Shown here in pieces: positions 9,007 through 19,256 of a stretch of DNA of 64,000 nt (position 1 is its first letter; each line of letters starts with the position of its first letter). Location of the stretch: positions 62,001 through 126,000 of the forward strand of contig NZ_BMRT01000004.1 of the NCBI RefSeq assembly GCF_014648775.1, in the 5' to 3' direction. The DNA is from Streptomyces abikoensis. GTDB taxonomy: Bacteria > Actinomycetota > Actinomycetes > Streptomycetales > Streptomycetaceae. The position numbers and the translations under genes were made by a program. Below the pieces are notes generated by a model. The model had not been told where the DNA came from. It ran no database searches and was given only the letters and a program-made list of their open reading frames with translations.

Positions 9007-9687
9007 TCAGGACTTCCGGCCCGGAACGGCGGCGCCGGACGACCCGGGCGAGTCACCTGGGCGGTCCGCCGGGCGGGCGCGCACGCCCTCCAGGACCGTG
9101 TCGACGATCTGCTCGGCCAGCCCCTCCGGCAGCTCCTGCCAGTCGTGGAGGATCGCGCGGGAGAGCATGGGGCTGACGAAGAGGTCGGTGAGGAGGTCGA
9201 CGTCGAGGTCGGCCCGGATCTCCCCCGCCGCCATGCCGCGCCGCAGCACCTCGTGGAAGGCGCGGCGCCGGGCCGCGACGACCGTGTCGTGGTACTCCTG
9301 CCACAGCCGGGGGTGGGCGCGGACCTGCGCGACGGCCGTGCGCAGCACGGCCGAGGAGCGTTTGGCCAGGCCGCGCCGGCGCAGGAACTCCAGCAGGGCG
9401 ACGAGGTCGTCGCGGGCCGGGCCGCCGGTGAGCTCGGGGGCGCCGGCGTCGAGGGAGCGCAGCACGTCGAGCATCAGCGCCTCCTTGCCCGCCCAGCGCC
9501 GGTAGACGGTGGCCTTGCCGACGCCCGCCTCGCGGGCTATCCGCTCCATGGACAGCTCGGCGACCGTCACGCCGTCCTCGAGGAGCCGCAGCACGGTCTC
9601 GATGACGGCCCGGTCGACGGCCGCGCTGCGCGGCCGCCCGCGCCGCTCCGCCGGGACGGGCGCACCGCTCACCGGCCCCGCGCTCAC
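9007..9687 (-). CDS. TetR-family regulator
   Basis: A 226-residue repressor-type protein. The N-terminal helix-turn-helix is [25 protein letters not shown] (~residues 45-70), preceded by [21 protein letters not shown]. The C-terminal ligand domain ends with [19 protein letters not shown]. The GTG at 9687 overlaps the stop of the upstream exporter gene (GTGA), so the two are translationally coupled. An internal GTG six codons on is an alternative start. By context it controls the DHA2 exporter. Confidence 0.92.
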   Translation of the reverse strand: MSAGPVSGAPVPAERRGRPRSAAVDRAVIETVLRLLEDGVTVAELSMERIAREAGVGKATVYRRWAGKEALMLDVLRSLDAGAPELTGGPARDDLVALLEFLRRRGLAKRSSAVLRTAVAQVRAHPRLWQEYHDTVVAARRRAFHEVLRRGMAAGEIRADLDVDLLTDLFVSPMLSRAILHDWQELPEGLAEQIVDTVLEGVRARPADRPGDSPGSSGAAVPGRKS

Positions 9688-11324
9688 TGGCCCGCCCCCG
9701 CGCCCTCTTCCGCCTCTTCCGCCTTCTCCGCCGCACCCGGCGGGGCCGCGCCCCCGCCGGGGCGGCCGGGCCGGCCGGCGGGCAGGAAGAGCGCGGCGAC
9801 GAGCGCGCCCAGCAGGGCGACGGCGCTCGCGCCGAGGACGGTGACGTGCATGGCGTGGACGAAGGCGTCGCGGGCCGGGCCGACGAGCTCGTGCCCGGCC
9901 GGGCCGAGCCGCCGGGCGGCGGTCAGGGTGGCCTCGATGGACTCGCCCGCCGCGTGCCGGGCGTCCGCGCTCAGGCCGGGTACGGCGTCGAGCCGGTCGC
10001 GGATGCCCGAGCGGTAGACGGCGGAGAGGAGCGAGCCGAGGACGGCCACCCCGAGCGCGGCACCGAGCTGCCGGAAGGTGTTGTTCACGGCGGAGCCGGA
10101 GCCCGCCTTCTCCCGGGGCAGCGACTGCATGATCGACACGGTGGCGGGCGGGCTGATGTGGGCCATCGCGGTGCCCTGGCAGAAGAAGAGCACCTCCATC
10201 AGCCAGACCGGCCCGTCCCGGTCCAGCAGGACGTAGCCCGCCATGGTGATCGCGATCATCACCATGCCGCCGGTGCACACCGCCCGCGCCCCGAAACGGG
10301 CGACGGCCAGCCGGGCGCGCGGCGCGAAGACCATCTGGGCGGCGGCCAGCGGCAGCATCAGCAGCCCGCTGTGCAGCGGGCTGTAGCCGCGGGCGCTCTG
10401 GAGGTAGAAGACCATGAGGAACGTGACGCCCATCAGGGCGAAGAAGACCAGCGCCAGCGAGGTGACCGCGGCGGAGAAGGCCGGGTTGCGGAAGTAGCGC
10501 ACGTCGAGGGCGGGGTGCTCGCTGCGCCGCTCGTGCAGCACGAACAGGGTCAGTACGAGCAGCCCGGCGGCCGCCGTGCCGTAGACCTCGGGCACGGTGA
10601 AGTCGGCGAGCCGGCCGCCCGTGATGATGCCGTAGACCAGCAGGACGAGCCCGACGACGGACAGCAGCACGCCGAGCGGGTCGAGCCGGCCCGGGCGGGG
10701 GTCCTTGGAGTCGGGGACGAGGATCGTCATCGCGACGAGGGCGACGGCCACGATCGGGATGTTGATCAGGAAGACCGAGCCCCACCAGAAGCGGCTCAGC
10801 AGCAGGCCGCCGGCGATCGGCCCCATGGCGATGGCCAGCCCGACCGCGCCCGCCCAGATGCCGATGGCCTTGGGCTGCTCCTCGCGCTCGAAGACGTTCA
10901 TGATGATCGCGAGGGTGGCGGGCATCACGAACGCGCCGCCGAGGCCCATCACGGCCCGGTAGGCGATCAGCTCTCCGGGCGAGCCCGACACGGACGCGAG
11001 GGCGGAGCCGAGGCCGAACACCACCATGCCGAAGAGCAGGACCTTCTTGCGGCCCAGCCGGTCGCCCAGCAGGCCGGCCGTGAACAGTATCCCGGCGAAG
11101 ACGAGCGTGTAGGCGTTGATGGCCCACTCCAGCTCGCTCTGGGTGGCGCCGAGACCGGTGGGGGCGGGCGCGGCGATCGTCTTCATCGCCACGTTGAGGA
11201 CGGAGTTGCCCAGGACGACCATGAGCAGGCTGAGCAGCAGCACGGCGAGGATCGCCCAGCGTCTGCGGTGGACGGCCTCGGGGACCCGGCGGGAGGGGGG
11301 CGGCGCGGCCCCGGGGGTTGCCAT
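9684..11324 (-). CDS. MFS exporter, DHA2 family (EmrB/QacA-like, 14 TM)
   Basis: A 546-residue drug:proton antiporter. The start [29 protein letters not shown] leads into helix 1, with GNSVLNVA and [14 protein letters not shown] typical of the 14-helix EmrB/QacA branch. Motif A is [15 protein letters not shown] and motif C-like residues are [15 protein letters not shown]. It is the first gene of a two-gene operon with the TetR regulator, the usual self-regulated efflux arrangement. The 3' end ([15 protein letters not shown]) is charged and cytoplasmic. Substrate unknown. Confidence 0.93.
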   Translation of the reverse strand: MATPGAAPPPSRRVPEAVHRRRWAILAVLLLSLLMVVLGNSVLNVAMKTIAAPAPTGLGATQSELEWAINAYTLVFAGILFTAGLLGDRLGRKKVLLFGMVVFGLGSALASVSGSPGELIAYRAVMGLGGAFVMPATLAIIMNVFEREEQPKAIGIWAGAVGLAIAMGPIAGGLLLSRFWWGSVFLINIPIVAVALVAMTILVPDSKDPRPGRLDPLGVLLSVVGLVLLVYGIITGGRLADFTVPEVYGTAAAGLLVLTLFVLHERRSEHPALDVRYFRNPAFSAAVTSLALVFFALMGVTFLMVFYLQSARGYSPLHSGLLMLPLAAAQMVFAPRARLAVARFGARAVCTGGMVMIAITMAGYVLLDRDGPVWLMEVLFFCQGTAMAHISPPATVSIMQSLPREKAGSGSAVNNTFRQLGAALGVAVLGSLLSAVYRSGIRDRLDAVPGLSADARHAAGESIEATLTAARRLGPAGHELVGPARDAFVHAMHVTVLGASAVALLGALVAALFLPAGRPGRPGGGAAPPGAAEKAEEAEEGAGAGQ

Positions 11325-11379
11325 GCGCCCACCCTACGGTTATTTCGAGACGGACCCGTTCCGTATTGAGCGGTCTTTA

Positions 11380-11410
11380 CGCAGCCGTCTCTACGCAGCC
11401 GTCTTTACGC
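11380..11410. repeat. short direct repeat upstream of panB
   Basis: TACGCAGCCGTCT occurs twice in tandem in the 233-bp divergent region between the exporter and panB, followed by a third partial unit (TTTACGC). It could be an operator for the TetR regulator or chance. No other signal was seen in this gap apart from the panB ribosome-binding site. Confidence 0.35.
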
Positions 11411-11557
11411 CCGTGAGCGGGGCGCCACACACCGCATGCGTCGTACAAGAAGTTTCCCGGGGGGTCACTACCGCCCCCGGGAGGGGCGTGTCAGCATGGA
11501 GGTGATCCGGGGACGCCGTCAGGGCGCCTCGAGACGACGAATACAGGAGCCACGGCA

Positions 11558-12427
11558 ATGACGCATGCCTTGAAGACCCCCGACAGCAGCCGCAAGAGCG
11601 ACAAGGCGCTGTACGGCGGTACGAGTTCCCGGCGCATCACCGTCCGTGACATCGCCGCCGCCAAGGAGCGCGGCGAGAAGTGGCCCATGCTCACCGCCTA
11701 CGACGCGATGACGGCCTCCGTCTTCGACGAGGCCGGCATACCCGTCATGCTCGTCGGCGACTCCATGGGCAACTGTCACCTCGGCTACGAGTCCACGGTG
11801 CCGGTCACCATGGACGAGATGACCCTGCTGTCGGCGGCCGTCGTACGCGGCACCAAGCGCGCCCTCATCGTCGGCGACCTGCCCTTCGGCTCGTACCAGG
11901 AGGGGCCGGTCCAGGCGCTGCGCAGCGCCACCCGGCTGGTGAAGGAGGCCGGGGTCGGCGCGGTCAAGCTGGAGGGCGGCGAGCGCTCGGCCCACCAGAT
12001 CGAGCTGCTGGTCCAGGCCGGCATCCCGGTGATGGCCCACATCGGCCTCACCCCGCAGTCCGTCAACGCCTACGGCGGCTACCCGGTCCAGGGCCGCGGC
12101 GAGGAGGCGGCCCAGCAGCTGCTGCGCGACGCCAAGGCCGTCCAGGACGCGGGCGCCTTCGCGGTCGTCCTGGAGCTGGTCCCGGCGGAGCTCGCCGCCG
12201 AGGTCACCCGCATCCTCCACATCCCCACGGTCGGCATCGGCGCGGGCGTGGAGTGCGACGCGCAGGTCCTGGTGTGGACGGACATGGCCGGCATGACGGC
12301 CGGCCGCCTGCCGCGCTTCGTCAAGCAGTACGCGAAGCTGCGCGATGTCCTCGCGGACGCGGCCAAGGGATTCGCCGAGGACGTCGTGAACGGCGCCTAC
12401 CCGGCGGAGGAGCACTCGTTCCACTAG
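11558..12427 (+). CDS. panB: 3-methyl-2-oxobutanoate hydroxymethyltransferase
   Basis: A 289-residue enzyme that makes ketopantoate from 2-ketoisovalerate and methylene-THF, the first committed step of pantothenate/CoA synthesis. Family motifs are present: KWPMLTAYDAMTA, MLVGDSMGNCHLGYEST, VKLEGGE, IPVMAHIGLTPQSVN, VLELVPAELA and TVGIGAGVECDAQVLV. The residue supplied by VGDS coordinates Mg2+. AGGAGCC lies 7 nt before the ATG. The ~28-residue N-terminal extension before RRITVRDIAAAKERGE is usual in Streptomyces. It is a stand-alone gene followed by a terminator. Confidence 0.97.
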   Translation: MTHALKTPDSSRKSDKALYGGTSSRRITVRDIAAAKERGEKWPMLTAYDAMTASVFDEAGIPVMLVGDSMGNCHLGYESTVPVTMDEMTLLSAAVVRGTKRALIVGDLPFGSYQEGPVQALRSATRLVKEAGVGAVKLEGGERSAHQIELLVQAGIPVMAHIGLTPQSVNAYGGYPVQGRGEEAAQQLLRDAKAVQDAGAFAVVLELVPAELAAEVTRILHIPTVGIGAGVECDAQVLVWTDMAGMTAGRLPRFVKQYAKLRDVLADAAKGFAEDVVNGAYPAEEHSFH

Positions 12428-12470
12428 GCGCATTCTCGAGGGCCGCGCTGTCGCGCGTCGTCCTCAAACG

Positions 12471-12498
12471 CCGGACGGGCTGATTCCGGCCCGTCCGG
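12471..12498 (+). terminator. panB terminator
   Basis: Ten-bp arms CCGGACGGGC / GCCCGTCCGG with an 8-nt loop, 44 bp after the panB stop. It directly abuts the first repeat of the phased TGTCGG array. Confidence 0.7.
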
Positions 12499-12569
12499 TG
12501 TCGGCGGCCTGTCGGCGATCTGTCGGTGGGCCGCCGACGTCGTCCACAGGCTGTCGGCCCGATGTCAGT
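12499..12569 (+). promoter_or_regulatory. 11-bp-phased TGTCGG direct repeats before the drrAB-like operon
   Basis: TGTCGG occurs at 12499, 12510 and 12521 (exact 11-bp steps) and again at 12552, with TGTCAG at 12563 (11 bp). Heptamer-type direct repeats spaced by one helical turn are the usual binding pattern of SARP and OmpR-type winged-helix activators. The array lies 23-93 bp before the ABC exporter start. A SARP regulator is encoded just downstream of the operon. Site: seen. Regulator: inferred. Confidence 0.55.
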
Positions 12570-12591
12570 GCCCCCTGGCACCGTGGTGGGC

Positions 12592-13637
<1,046 letters not shown>

Positions 13638-13641
<4 letters not shown>

Positions 13642-14462
13642 GCGCGGCGACGATCGACGCGCCCGTGGCGGCGCCCGCCCACGACGGCCGGATCGGCCCG
13701 CGCGCCAACCTGCGGCACATCAGCGCGCTCGCGCGCCGCAACATGCTGCAGATCAAGGCGGACCCGGAGTCGATGTTCGACGCCGTCCTGATGCCGGTCA
13801 TCTTCATCCTGCTGTTCACCTATGTCTTCGGCGGCAACATCGCCGGCAAGGGCCACGAGCAGGAGTACGTGAACTACCTGGTGCCCGGCCTGATGGCGAT
13901 GATGGGCATGAACATCGCCATGGCGGTCGGCACGGGCGTCAACGACGACTTCAAGAAGGGGGTGATGGACCGCTTCCGCACGATGCCGATAGCCCGGTCC
14001 TCCGTCCTCATCGCGAAGATCGTCGTCGAGGCCGGCCGGATGCTCGTCGCGACCTCGATCCTGCTGGCCATGGGCTTCGCCCTCGGCCTGACCGTCCACA
14101 CCTCGGTGCTCCACCTGCTGGCGGCCGTGGCGCTGGCCATGGCCTTCGGCGCCTCGCTGATGTGGATCTTCATCCTGCTGGGTCTGACCATGAAGACGGC
14201 CCAGGCCGTCCAGGGGGTCGCCATGCTCGTGCTCATGCCCCTGCAGTTCGGCAGCTCCATCTTCGCCCCCACGACGAAGATGCCCGGCTGGCTGGAGGGC
14301 TTCACCAAGTACAACCCGCTCTCCAACCTCGCCGACGCCGCCCGCAACCTGATCAACGGCGGTCCGGTGGCCCACTCGGTGTGGATGACGCTGGCCTGGG
14401 CGGCGGCGATCACACTGGTGACCGCGCCGCTGGCGGTGTCGAAGTTCCGCCGCAAGACCTGA
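13638..14462 (+). CDS. DrrB-like ABC-2 permease
   Basis: A 274-residue ABC-2-type permease partner of the upstream ATPase. It has about six helices. Family motifs are RRNMLQIKADPESMFDAVLMPVIFILLFTYVFGG, then YVNYLVPGLMAM, GVMDRFRTMPIARSSVL and the C-terminal block TTKMPGWLEGFTKYNPLSNLADAARNL typical of DrrB and DUF-type ABC-2 exporters. It overlaps the ATPase gene by 4 nt. With the SARP regulator next to it, export of a secondary metabolite or self-resistance is plausible, though no biosynthetic genes are visible here. Confidence 0.92.
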
Positions 14463-14540
14463 CGGCACGGCGGCCACCGGTCGCGTCATACGGCGCGCGA
14501 TCCGGACGTTGCCGGTCCGGTCGGCGCGGGTTCAGCGGGT

Positions 14541-17500
14541 TCAGACGAGGGCGGCCGCCTCCGTGGGGGAGAGACGGGCGCCCTCGGCGTACGCGCGCTC
14601 GTACGCCTCGGCGCCGAGCTCGGCGCGGGCCCGCGCCGCGATGCGTTCCCGGATCTCCCGCTCGTGCGCGATGACGAAGTGGCCGGCCGGCCGCTGCGTC
14701 ACGGCGGCGCCCAGGAGCCGGGCCGCCCGCAGCGCGCGCTCCCGGCCGCCGGTCTCCACGTGGGCGAACGCGGCGGTCAGCAGGTGCACCGACGGCAGGT
14801 GCGCGGCGACCAGGTGGACCAGCGGATCGCCGTCGAGGCTCGCCAGCCCCTCGCGCAGCTTGGGCAGCGCCGCCTCCGGCCGGCCTTCCAGGGTGTCCAG
14901 CCAGGCGGTCAGGCCCAGGATCATGCCCTCGAAGAGGGCCAGGTGACGCCGCCCGAACTCGTCGACCATATGGCCGAAGTGCACGCGGGCCTCGGTGGTG
15001 CGGCCCGAGCGGGCGAGCAGGATGCCGAGCTGGACGTGGATGAAGGCGGCCGCGTCGGGGTGGTCCTTCTCCAGCGCCTCCAGCGCCTCGCGGTACCGTC
15101 GCTCCCCCTCCGCCAGGTCGATGGCGCCGGCCTCCAGGAGCACATCGGTGAGCCGGGAACTCAGGTGCGGCACCTGCCCCTCGGAGCCGACGGCGCGCAC
15201 CCGCTCGATCGCGGCACGGTAGTCCTCGGCGGCGTGGTGGAAGCGGCCCTCCCGCTGGTGGGCCTCCGCCCGGCTGGACAGCGCCTCGGCGATGCCCCAC
15301 TCGTCACCGAGCCGGGTGAAGATCTCCAGGCTCTCGTCGGCGTCCCGGCTGCCCTGAACGGCCCGTTCCGGCTGCTCGTTGAGCAGCTTGGCCCGCAGTT
15401 GGAGGGTGTTGGCGAGCTCCCACGTGTACCCGAGCTCACGGCAGCGCTCCACGGCCCGGTCCGCGACCGCGCACAGATTCTCGACCGAGCCGGTCAGCAA
15501 CAGCGCGAAGAACCACATCATCCCGGGCACCCGGCAGTTCTGCGGCTGCCCCTCGCCGTACGCGGTGATGATGCCCCGCAGCCGCCGCTGCGTCTCCGGT
15601 GTGCCGAGCACCCGCAGGTCCGACTCGTTGTTGGCCAGCGCCAGCAGCCGTACCCCGCGCCGCGCCTCCAGCAGGACCTCCCCCACCATCGGCGGGGGCT
15701 CGGCGGTGCAGGACTCGAACAGCGGCCGGGCGAGCGGGACGGGCTCGGCGAACGGGTCCGGGCCCAGCCCGGCCGCCGCGTCGGCCCAGTGCCGGGCGTC
15801 GGCCCGGTGGTCGCGCAACTGCCAGAACCAGCCCAGGGACAGCACCAGACACAGCGCCTCCTGCTCGTCGCCGATGGCGACGGCGTGGCGCAGGGCGGTG
15901 CGCAGGTTGTCGTGCTCCAGCTCCAGCCGGTCCAGCCAGGCGCGCTGTCCCGGGCCGCGCAGCGCCGGGTCGGCGGTACGGGCGAGTTCCCGGAAGGCCA
16001 CCAGGTGCCGGTGCTGGACGTCCGCCCGCTCACCGGCCTCCTCCAGCCGCTCGGCGGAGTACTCCCCGACGGTCTCCAGCAACCGGTAGCGCATCTCGCC
16101 GTCCGCCGTGGGCACGGCCACCACCAGCGATTTGTCGACCAGCGAGCCGAGCAGCGCCGCCACGTCCGGGGCCGTGACGGCGGTGCCGTCCGCGCACACC
16201 TCCTCGGCCGGCTCCAGGCCGCAGCCGCCGGAGAACACCGCCAGCCGGCGCAGCACCGCGCGCTCGGGTTCGTCCAGCAGGTCCCACGACCAGTCGACGA
16301 CCGCGCGCAGGGTCTGCTGGCGCGGCAGGACGGTACGGCTGCCCGAGGTCAGCAGCCGGAAGCGGTCGTCGAGCCGGTCGGCGAGCATGCGCGGCGTGAG
16401 CATCCGCAGCCGGGCGGCGGCCAGTTCGATGGCCAGCGGCAGGCCGTCCAGGCGGCGGCAGATCTCGGCGCAGGCCTCGGGGTCGTCCGCCACCCGGAAG
16501 CCGGGCCGGGCGGCCGCGCCCCGGTCGGCGAGCAGCCGCAGCGCGACCGGGTCGGGCAGCGGCTCCACGGGACGCACCAGCTCGCCGGGGACGGCGAGCG
16601 GTTCGCGGCTGGTGGCGAGCACGGTGACGCCGGGGCAGTGGGCGAGGAGCGTCTCGGCGAGCCGGGCGGCGGCGTCGATCACGTGCTCGCAGTTGTCGAG
16701 GACGAGCAGCATTCGGCGCCGCTCGCAGTGCTCGGCGACCCGGGCCAGGGGGTCGAGCGCGGTGGCGTCGGTGGCCGCCCGGAGCCCCTCGGCGGTGGTG
16801 CCGCGCACGACGGTCTCGCGGGCGCCGAGGGCGGTCAGCACCGCCTCGGGCACGGTGGCCGGGTCGTCGACGGGCGCGAGCTCGGCGAACCACACGCCGT
16901 CGGGCCACGGCCCGGCGGCGGTCTCGGCGGCCTCCTGCGACAGCCGGGTCTTCCCGGCGCCACCGGGGCCGAGGAGGGTGACCAGGCGGTGCCGCGTCAG
17001 GTCCTCACGGATGCGGTCGATGTCGTCCTCGCGCCCGACGAAGGAGGTGAGGCGGGCGCGGAGGTTGCCACGATGCGCTTTGTCCGGCACCGCCGGGCTC
17101 GCCGCCCCTTCCCGGGCCCGGGCCTCCGGGGGGCCGGGGGCGTGCCCCCGGGAAACGGGAAGGGGCGGGACCGGGGCGCCCTCTCCGCCGCCACGGCGAT
17201 CGGCCGCCGTCGAGGAGCCCGGCGGTGCCGAACCGGCCGCCGCCTCGGGGGCGAGCAGCTCCGCGTGGAGCGCACGCAGCTCGGGCCCCGGTTCCGTCCC
17301 GAGGCGATCGGCCAGGTGCCGGCGCACGGCCTCGTACGCGGCGAGCGCCTCCGCCGGCCGCCCCGCCGCGCGCAGCGCGCGCAGGCGGAGGGCCTGGAGG
17401 GGCTCGTCGAGCGGGTGTTCGGCGCACAGCTCGGCCAGGGCGGGCAGGGCCCCGGCCGCGTCGCCCAGGGCCACCGTCGCGGCCAGCCGGGCGCGGCGGG

Positions 17501-17966
17501 CGGCGAGGCGGCGGGCCTCGGGCCGGGCGCCGGCCGTGGCGGTGGCGCCGGGCAGGTCGGCGAGGGCCGGGCCGCGCCAGAGGGCGAGGGCGTCGTCGAG
17601 GAGGACCGCCGCCTTCGCGGGGTCGCCGTCGGCGAGTGCCCGCTCCCCCTCGTCGGCGAGGCGCTCGAAGCGGTGGAGGTCGACGTCGTCGGGCTCGGCG
17701 CACAGCCGGTAGCCGCCGGGCGCGGAGGCCACCGCCTCCCGGCCGACGACCCGGCGCAGCCGTCCGACGAGCGCCTGGAGGGCGCCCGTCGCGTCGGCGG
17801 GCGGCTCGCCGTCCCAGACGGCGTCGATCAGCGCGGGCACGCTCTGGATCCGTCCGGGGCGAAGGGCCAGCGCTGCCAGGAGCGCGCGCAGCCGGGAACC
17901 GCCGAGGGCCAGGGGCTGACCGTCGTCGGAGTGGGCCGAGGTGGTGCCAAGGATGCCGTAACGCAC
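14541..17966 (-). CDS. AfsR/SARP-type regulator with NB-ARC ATPase and TPRs
   Basis: An 1141-residue regulator. Residues ~1-90 form an OmpR-like winged helix (LGGSRLRALLAALALRPG... VSAPGGYRL-type end), and ~95-240 form the BTAD domain (DLHRFERLADEGERALADGD... YEAVRRHLADRLGTEPG). An NB-ARC-like ATPase has Walker A LLGPGGAGKTRLS (333-340), then LLVLDNCEHVIDAAARLA, TSREPLAVPGE and GLPLAIELAAARLRML. C-terminal TPR-like helices follow. The Pro/Gly linker at ~265-283 is encoded by a dispersed repeat. GTG 17966 is chosen because MRYGILG is the conserved SARP start; an upstream ATG (17993) is an alternative. Likely target: the convergent drrAB-like operon with phased repeats. Confidence 0.93.
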   Translation of the reverse strand: MRYGILGTTSAHSDDGQPLALGGSRLRALLAALALRPGRIQSVPALIDAVWDGEPPADATGALQALVGRLRRVVGREAVASAPGGYRLCAEPDDVDLHRFERLADEGERALADGDPAKAAVLLDDALALWRGPALADLPGATATAGARPEARRLAARRARLAATVALGDAAGALPALAELCAEHPLDEPLQALRLRALRAAGRPAEALAAYEAVRRHLADRLGTEPGPELRALHAELLAPEAAAGSAPPGSSTAADRRGGGEGAPVPPLPVSRGHAPGPPEARAREGAASPAVPDKAHRGNLRARLTSFVGREDDIDRIREDLTRHRLVTLLGPGGAGKTRLSQEAAETAAGPWPDGVWFAELAPVDDPATVPEAVLTALGARETVVRGTTAEGLRAATDATALDPLARVAEHCERRRMLLVLDNCEHVIDAAARLAETLLAHCPGVTVLATSREPLAVPGELVRPVEPLPDPVALRLLADRGAAARPGFRVADDPEACAEICRRLDGLPLAIELAAARLRMLTPRMLADRLDDRFRLLTSGSRTVLPRQQTLRAVVDWSWDLLDEPERAVLRRLAVFSGGCGLEPAEEVCADGTAVTAPDVAALLGSLVDKSLVVAVPTADGEMRYRLLETVGEYSAERLEEAGERADVQHRHLVAFRELARTADPALRGPGQRAWLDRLELEHDNLRTALRHAVAIGDEQEALCLVLSLGWFWQLRDHRADARHWADAAAGLGPDPFAEPVPLARPLFESCTAEPPPMVGEVLLEARRGVRLLALANNESDLRVLGTPETQRRLRGIITAYGEGQPQNCRVPGMMWFFALLLTGSVENLCAVADRAVERCRELGYTWELANTLQLRAKLLNEQPERAVQGSRDADESLEIFTRLGDEWGIAEALSSRAEAHQREGRFHHAAEDYRAAIERVRAVGSEGQVPHLSSRLTDVLLEAGAIDLAEGERRYREALEALEKDHPDAAAFIHVQLGILLARSGRTTEARVHFGHMVDEFGRRHLALFEGMILGLTAWLDTLEGRPEAALPKLREGLASLDGDPLVHLVAAHLPSVHLLTAAFAHVETGGRERALRAARLLGAAVTQRPAGHFVIAHEREIRERIAARARAELGAEAYERAYAEGARLSPTEAAALV
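17125..17170. repeat. dispersed GC-rich hairpin repeat, family 1, copy a (inside SARP gene)
   Basis: On the minus strand this 46-bp segment reads TCCCGCCCCTTCCCGTTTCC, then a GGGGGC-AC-GCCCCC hairpin and GGCCCCCCGGA. It is nearly the same as copy b (22211-22257) and shares its core with copy c (29725-29755). Here it is translated in frame as part of the linker between the BTAD and NB-ARC domains. Confidence 0.75.
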
Positions 17967-18103
17967 CGGCCCATTGTCCCGTGTCCGGTACATGATCGAG
18001 CAGTCGGCCACTACGCGTGGCCCGGGCCCACCGAGTACGGTCACCCGGTACGTTCGTACGCCCGGACAATTCCCGCGGTCCAGACGAGTTCAGGAGCACA
18101 GGC

Positions 18104-18913
18104 ATGGCAACGCAAGCGACCCGTGGCGAAGGGCGAGTGAGCCCTGTCTTCCTCGCCCTCGTCGCCATCATGGCGGTCTCCATATGGGCGGTGTGGACGG
18201 ACTACTCGGCGTCGCCGGGCTTCGCGGTCTTCCTCTTCGTCGTCTCGGCCTGGATCGTCTCGCTGTGCCTCCACGAGTACGCGCACGCCCGCACGGCCCT
18301 CCACGGCGGTGACATCACGATCGGGGCGAAGGGCTATCTCACCCTCAACCCGCTCAAGTACACCCATGCCCTGCTGAGCATCGTGCTGCCGGTGGTCTTC
18401 GTGATCATGGGCGGGATCGGTCTGCCGGGCGGTGCCGTCTTCATCGAGCGCCACCGCATCCGGGGCCGCTGGAAGCACAGCCTGATCTCCGCCGCCGGGC
18501 CGCTCACGAACCTCGTGTTCGCGGTCGTGGTCACCGCCCCGTTCTGGCTGCACGCGCTGGACGGCGTCCCGGACAACTTCCGCTACGCCCTCGCGTTCCT
18601 GGCCCTGCTGGAGGTCACCGCCACGATCCTGAACCTGCTGCCGGTGCCGGGCCTGGACGGCTACGGGATCATCGAGCCGTGGCTGTCGCCGAAGGTGCGC
18701 CGGCAGGTGGAGCCGTTCGCGCCGTTCGGGCTGCTCGCGGTCTTCGGCTTCCTGTGGATCCCCGAGGTCAACCACGCGTTCTTCGACATGGTCGACGCGG
18801 TCCTGCGGGCCCTGGGCATCACGGAGTGGGACACCTACTGGGGCCAGGAGCTGTTCCGCTTCTGGCAGGGGACGCCGGAGATCCCCCCGCTGAACGCGCT
18901 CGACCTGGGCTGA
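18104..18913 (+). CDS. site-2 protease family (M50) membrane protein
   Basis: A 269-residue polytopic zinc metalloprotease-like protein. The zinc motif HEYAHARTALHGGD (HExxH) follows helix 2, with the conserved GAKGYLTLNPLKYTHALLSIVLPVV segment and the third ligand in LLPVPGLDGYGIIEPWL (LDG motif). The group cleaves substrates within the membrane (RseP/SpoIVFB relatives); this short form lacks PDZ and CBS domains. ATG 18104 has AGGAG 8 nt upstream. It is divergent from the SARP gene across a 137-bp gap. Substrate unknown. Confidence 0.9.
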   Translation: MATQATRGEGRVSPVFLALVAIMAVSIWAVWTDYSASPGFAVFLFVVSAWIVSLCLHEYAHARTALHGGDITIGAKGYLTLNPLKYTHALLSIVLPVVFVIMGGIGLPGGAVFIERHRIRGRWKHSLISAAGPLTNLVFAVVVTAPFWLHALDGVPDNFRYALAFLALLEVTATILNLLPVPGLDGYGIIEPWLSPKVRRQVEPFAPFGLLAVFGFLWIPEVNHAFFDMVDAVLRALGITEWDTYWGQELFRFWQGTPEIPPLNALDLG

Positions 18914-18924
18914 TCAGCGGCTCG

Positions 18925-18948
18925 CGCCGGGCGCGTCAGCGCCCGGCG
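18925..18948. terminator. bidirectional terminator
   Basis: Ten-bp arms CGCCGGGCGC / GCGCCCGGCG with a GTCA loop, between the M50 gene and the convergent small membrane protein. The stop codon and last codons of the latter lie in the right arm. Confidence 0.7.
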
Positions 18949-19124
18949 GCGGCCGCCGCCTTGTCGTTCTTCGCCTTGCGCACGTAGTACCAGGCGATGT
19001 TGGACGAGACGCCCAGCAGCAGGATCCACACGACGCCGAGCCAGCTGCCCCGCGCGAACGAGACGACGGCCGCGGCGACGGCGAGGACGCAGACGGCGAA
19101 GGCGTAGAGGGCGAGGCGGGGCAT
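18936..19124 (-). CDS. small two-helix membrane protein
   Basis: A 62-residue protein, MPRLALYAFAVCVLAVAAAVV... SWLGVVWILLLGVSSNIAWYYVRKAK, with two transmembrane helices and a basic/Ala tail. ATG 19124 is chosen because AGGAG lies 8 nt upstream; an in-frame ATG at 19187 would add a charged, poorly conserved tail. No domain was recognised. It lies between convergent and tandem neighbours without obvious functional linkage. Confidence 0.7.
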   Translation of the reverse strand: MPRLALYAFAVCVLAVAAAVVSFARGSWLGVVWILLLGVSSNIAWYYVRKAKNDKAAAAAGR

Positions 19125-19196
19125 GGGGGCGGCTCCTACTCCGGGTCCGGGGCGCATGTACGTACGATCCCGGTCATTGTCCCCCATGCCCGCCGG

Positions 19197-19256
19197 CCGC
19201 CGGACGCCGGTGACACCGACCGCCGGACGCCGGTGACGCCGGCTGTCAGACGTCGG
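19197..19256. repeat. short tandem repeat near the fno stop
   Basis: CCGCCGGACGCCGGTGAC occurs twice within 45 bp, with a third partial copy (CAGACGTCGGTGAC), just downstream of the oxidoreductase stop. No known element was recognised. Confidence 0.5.
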
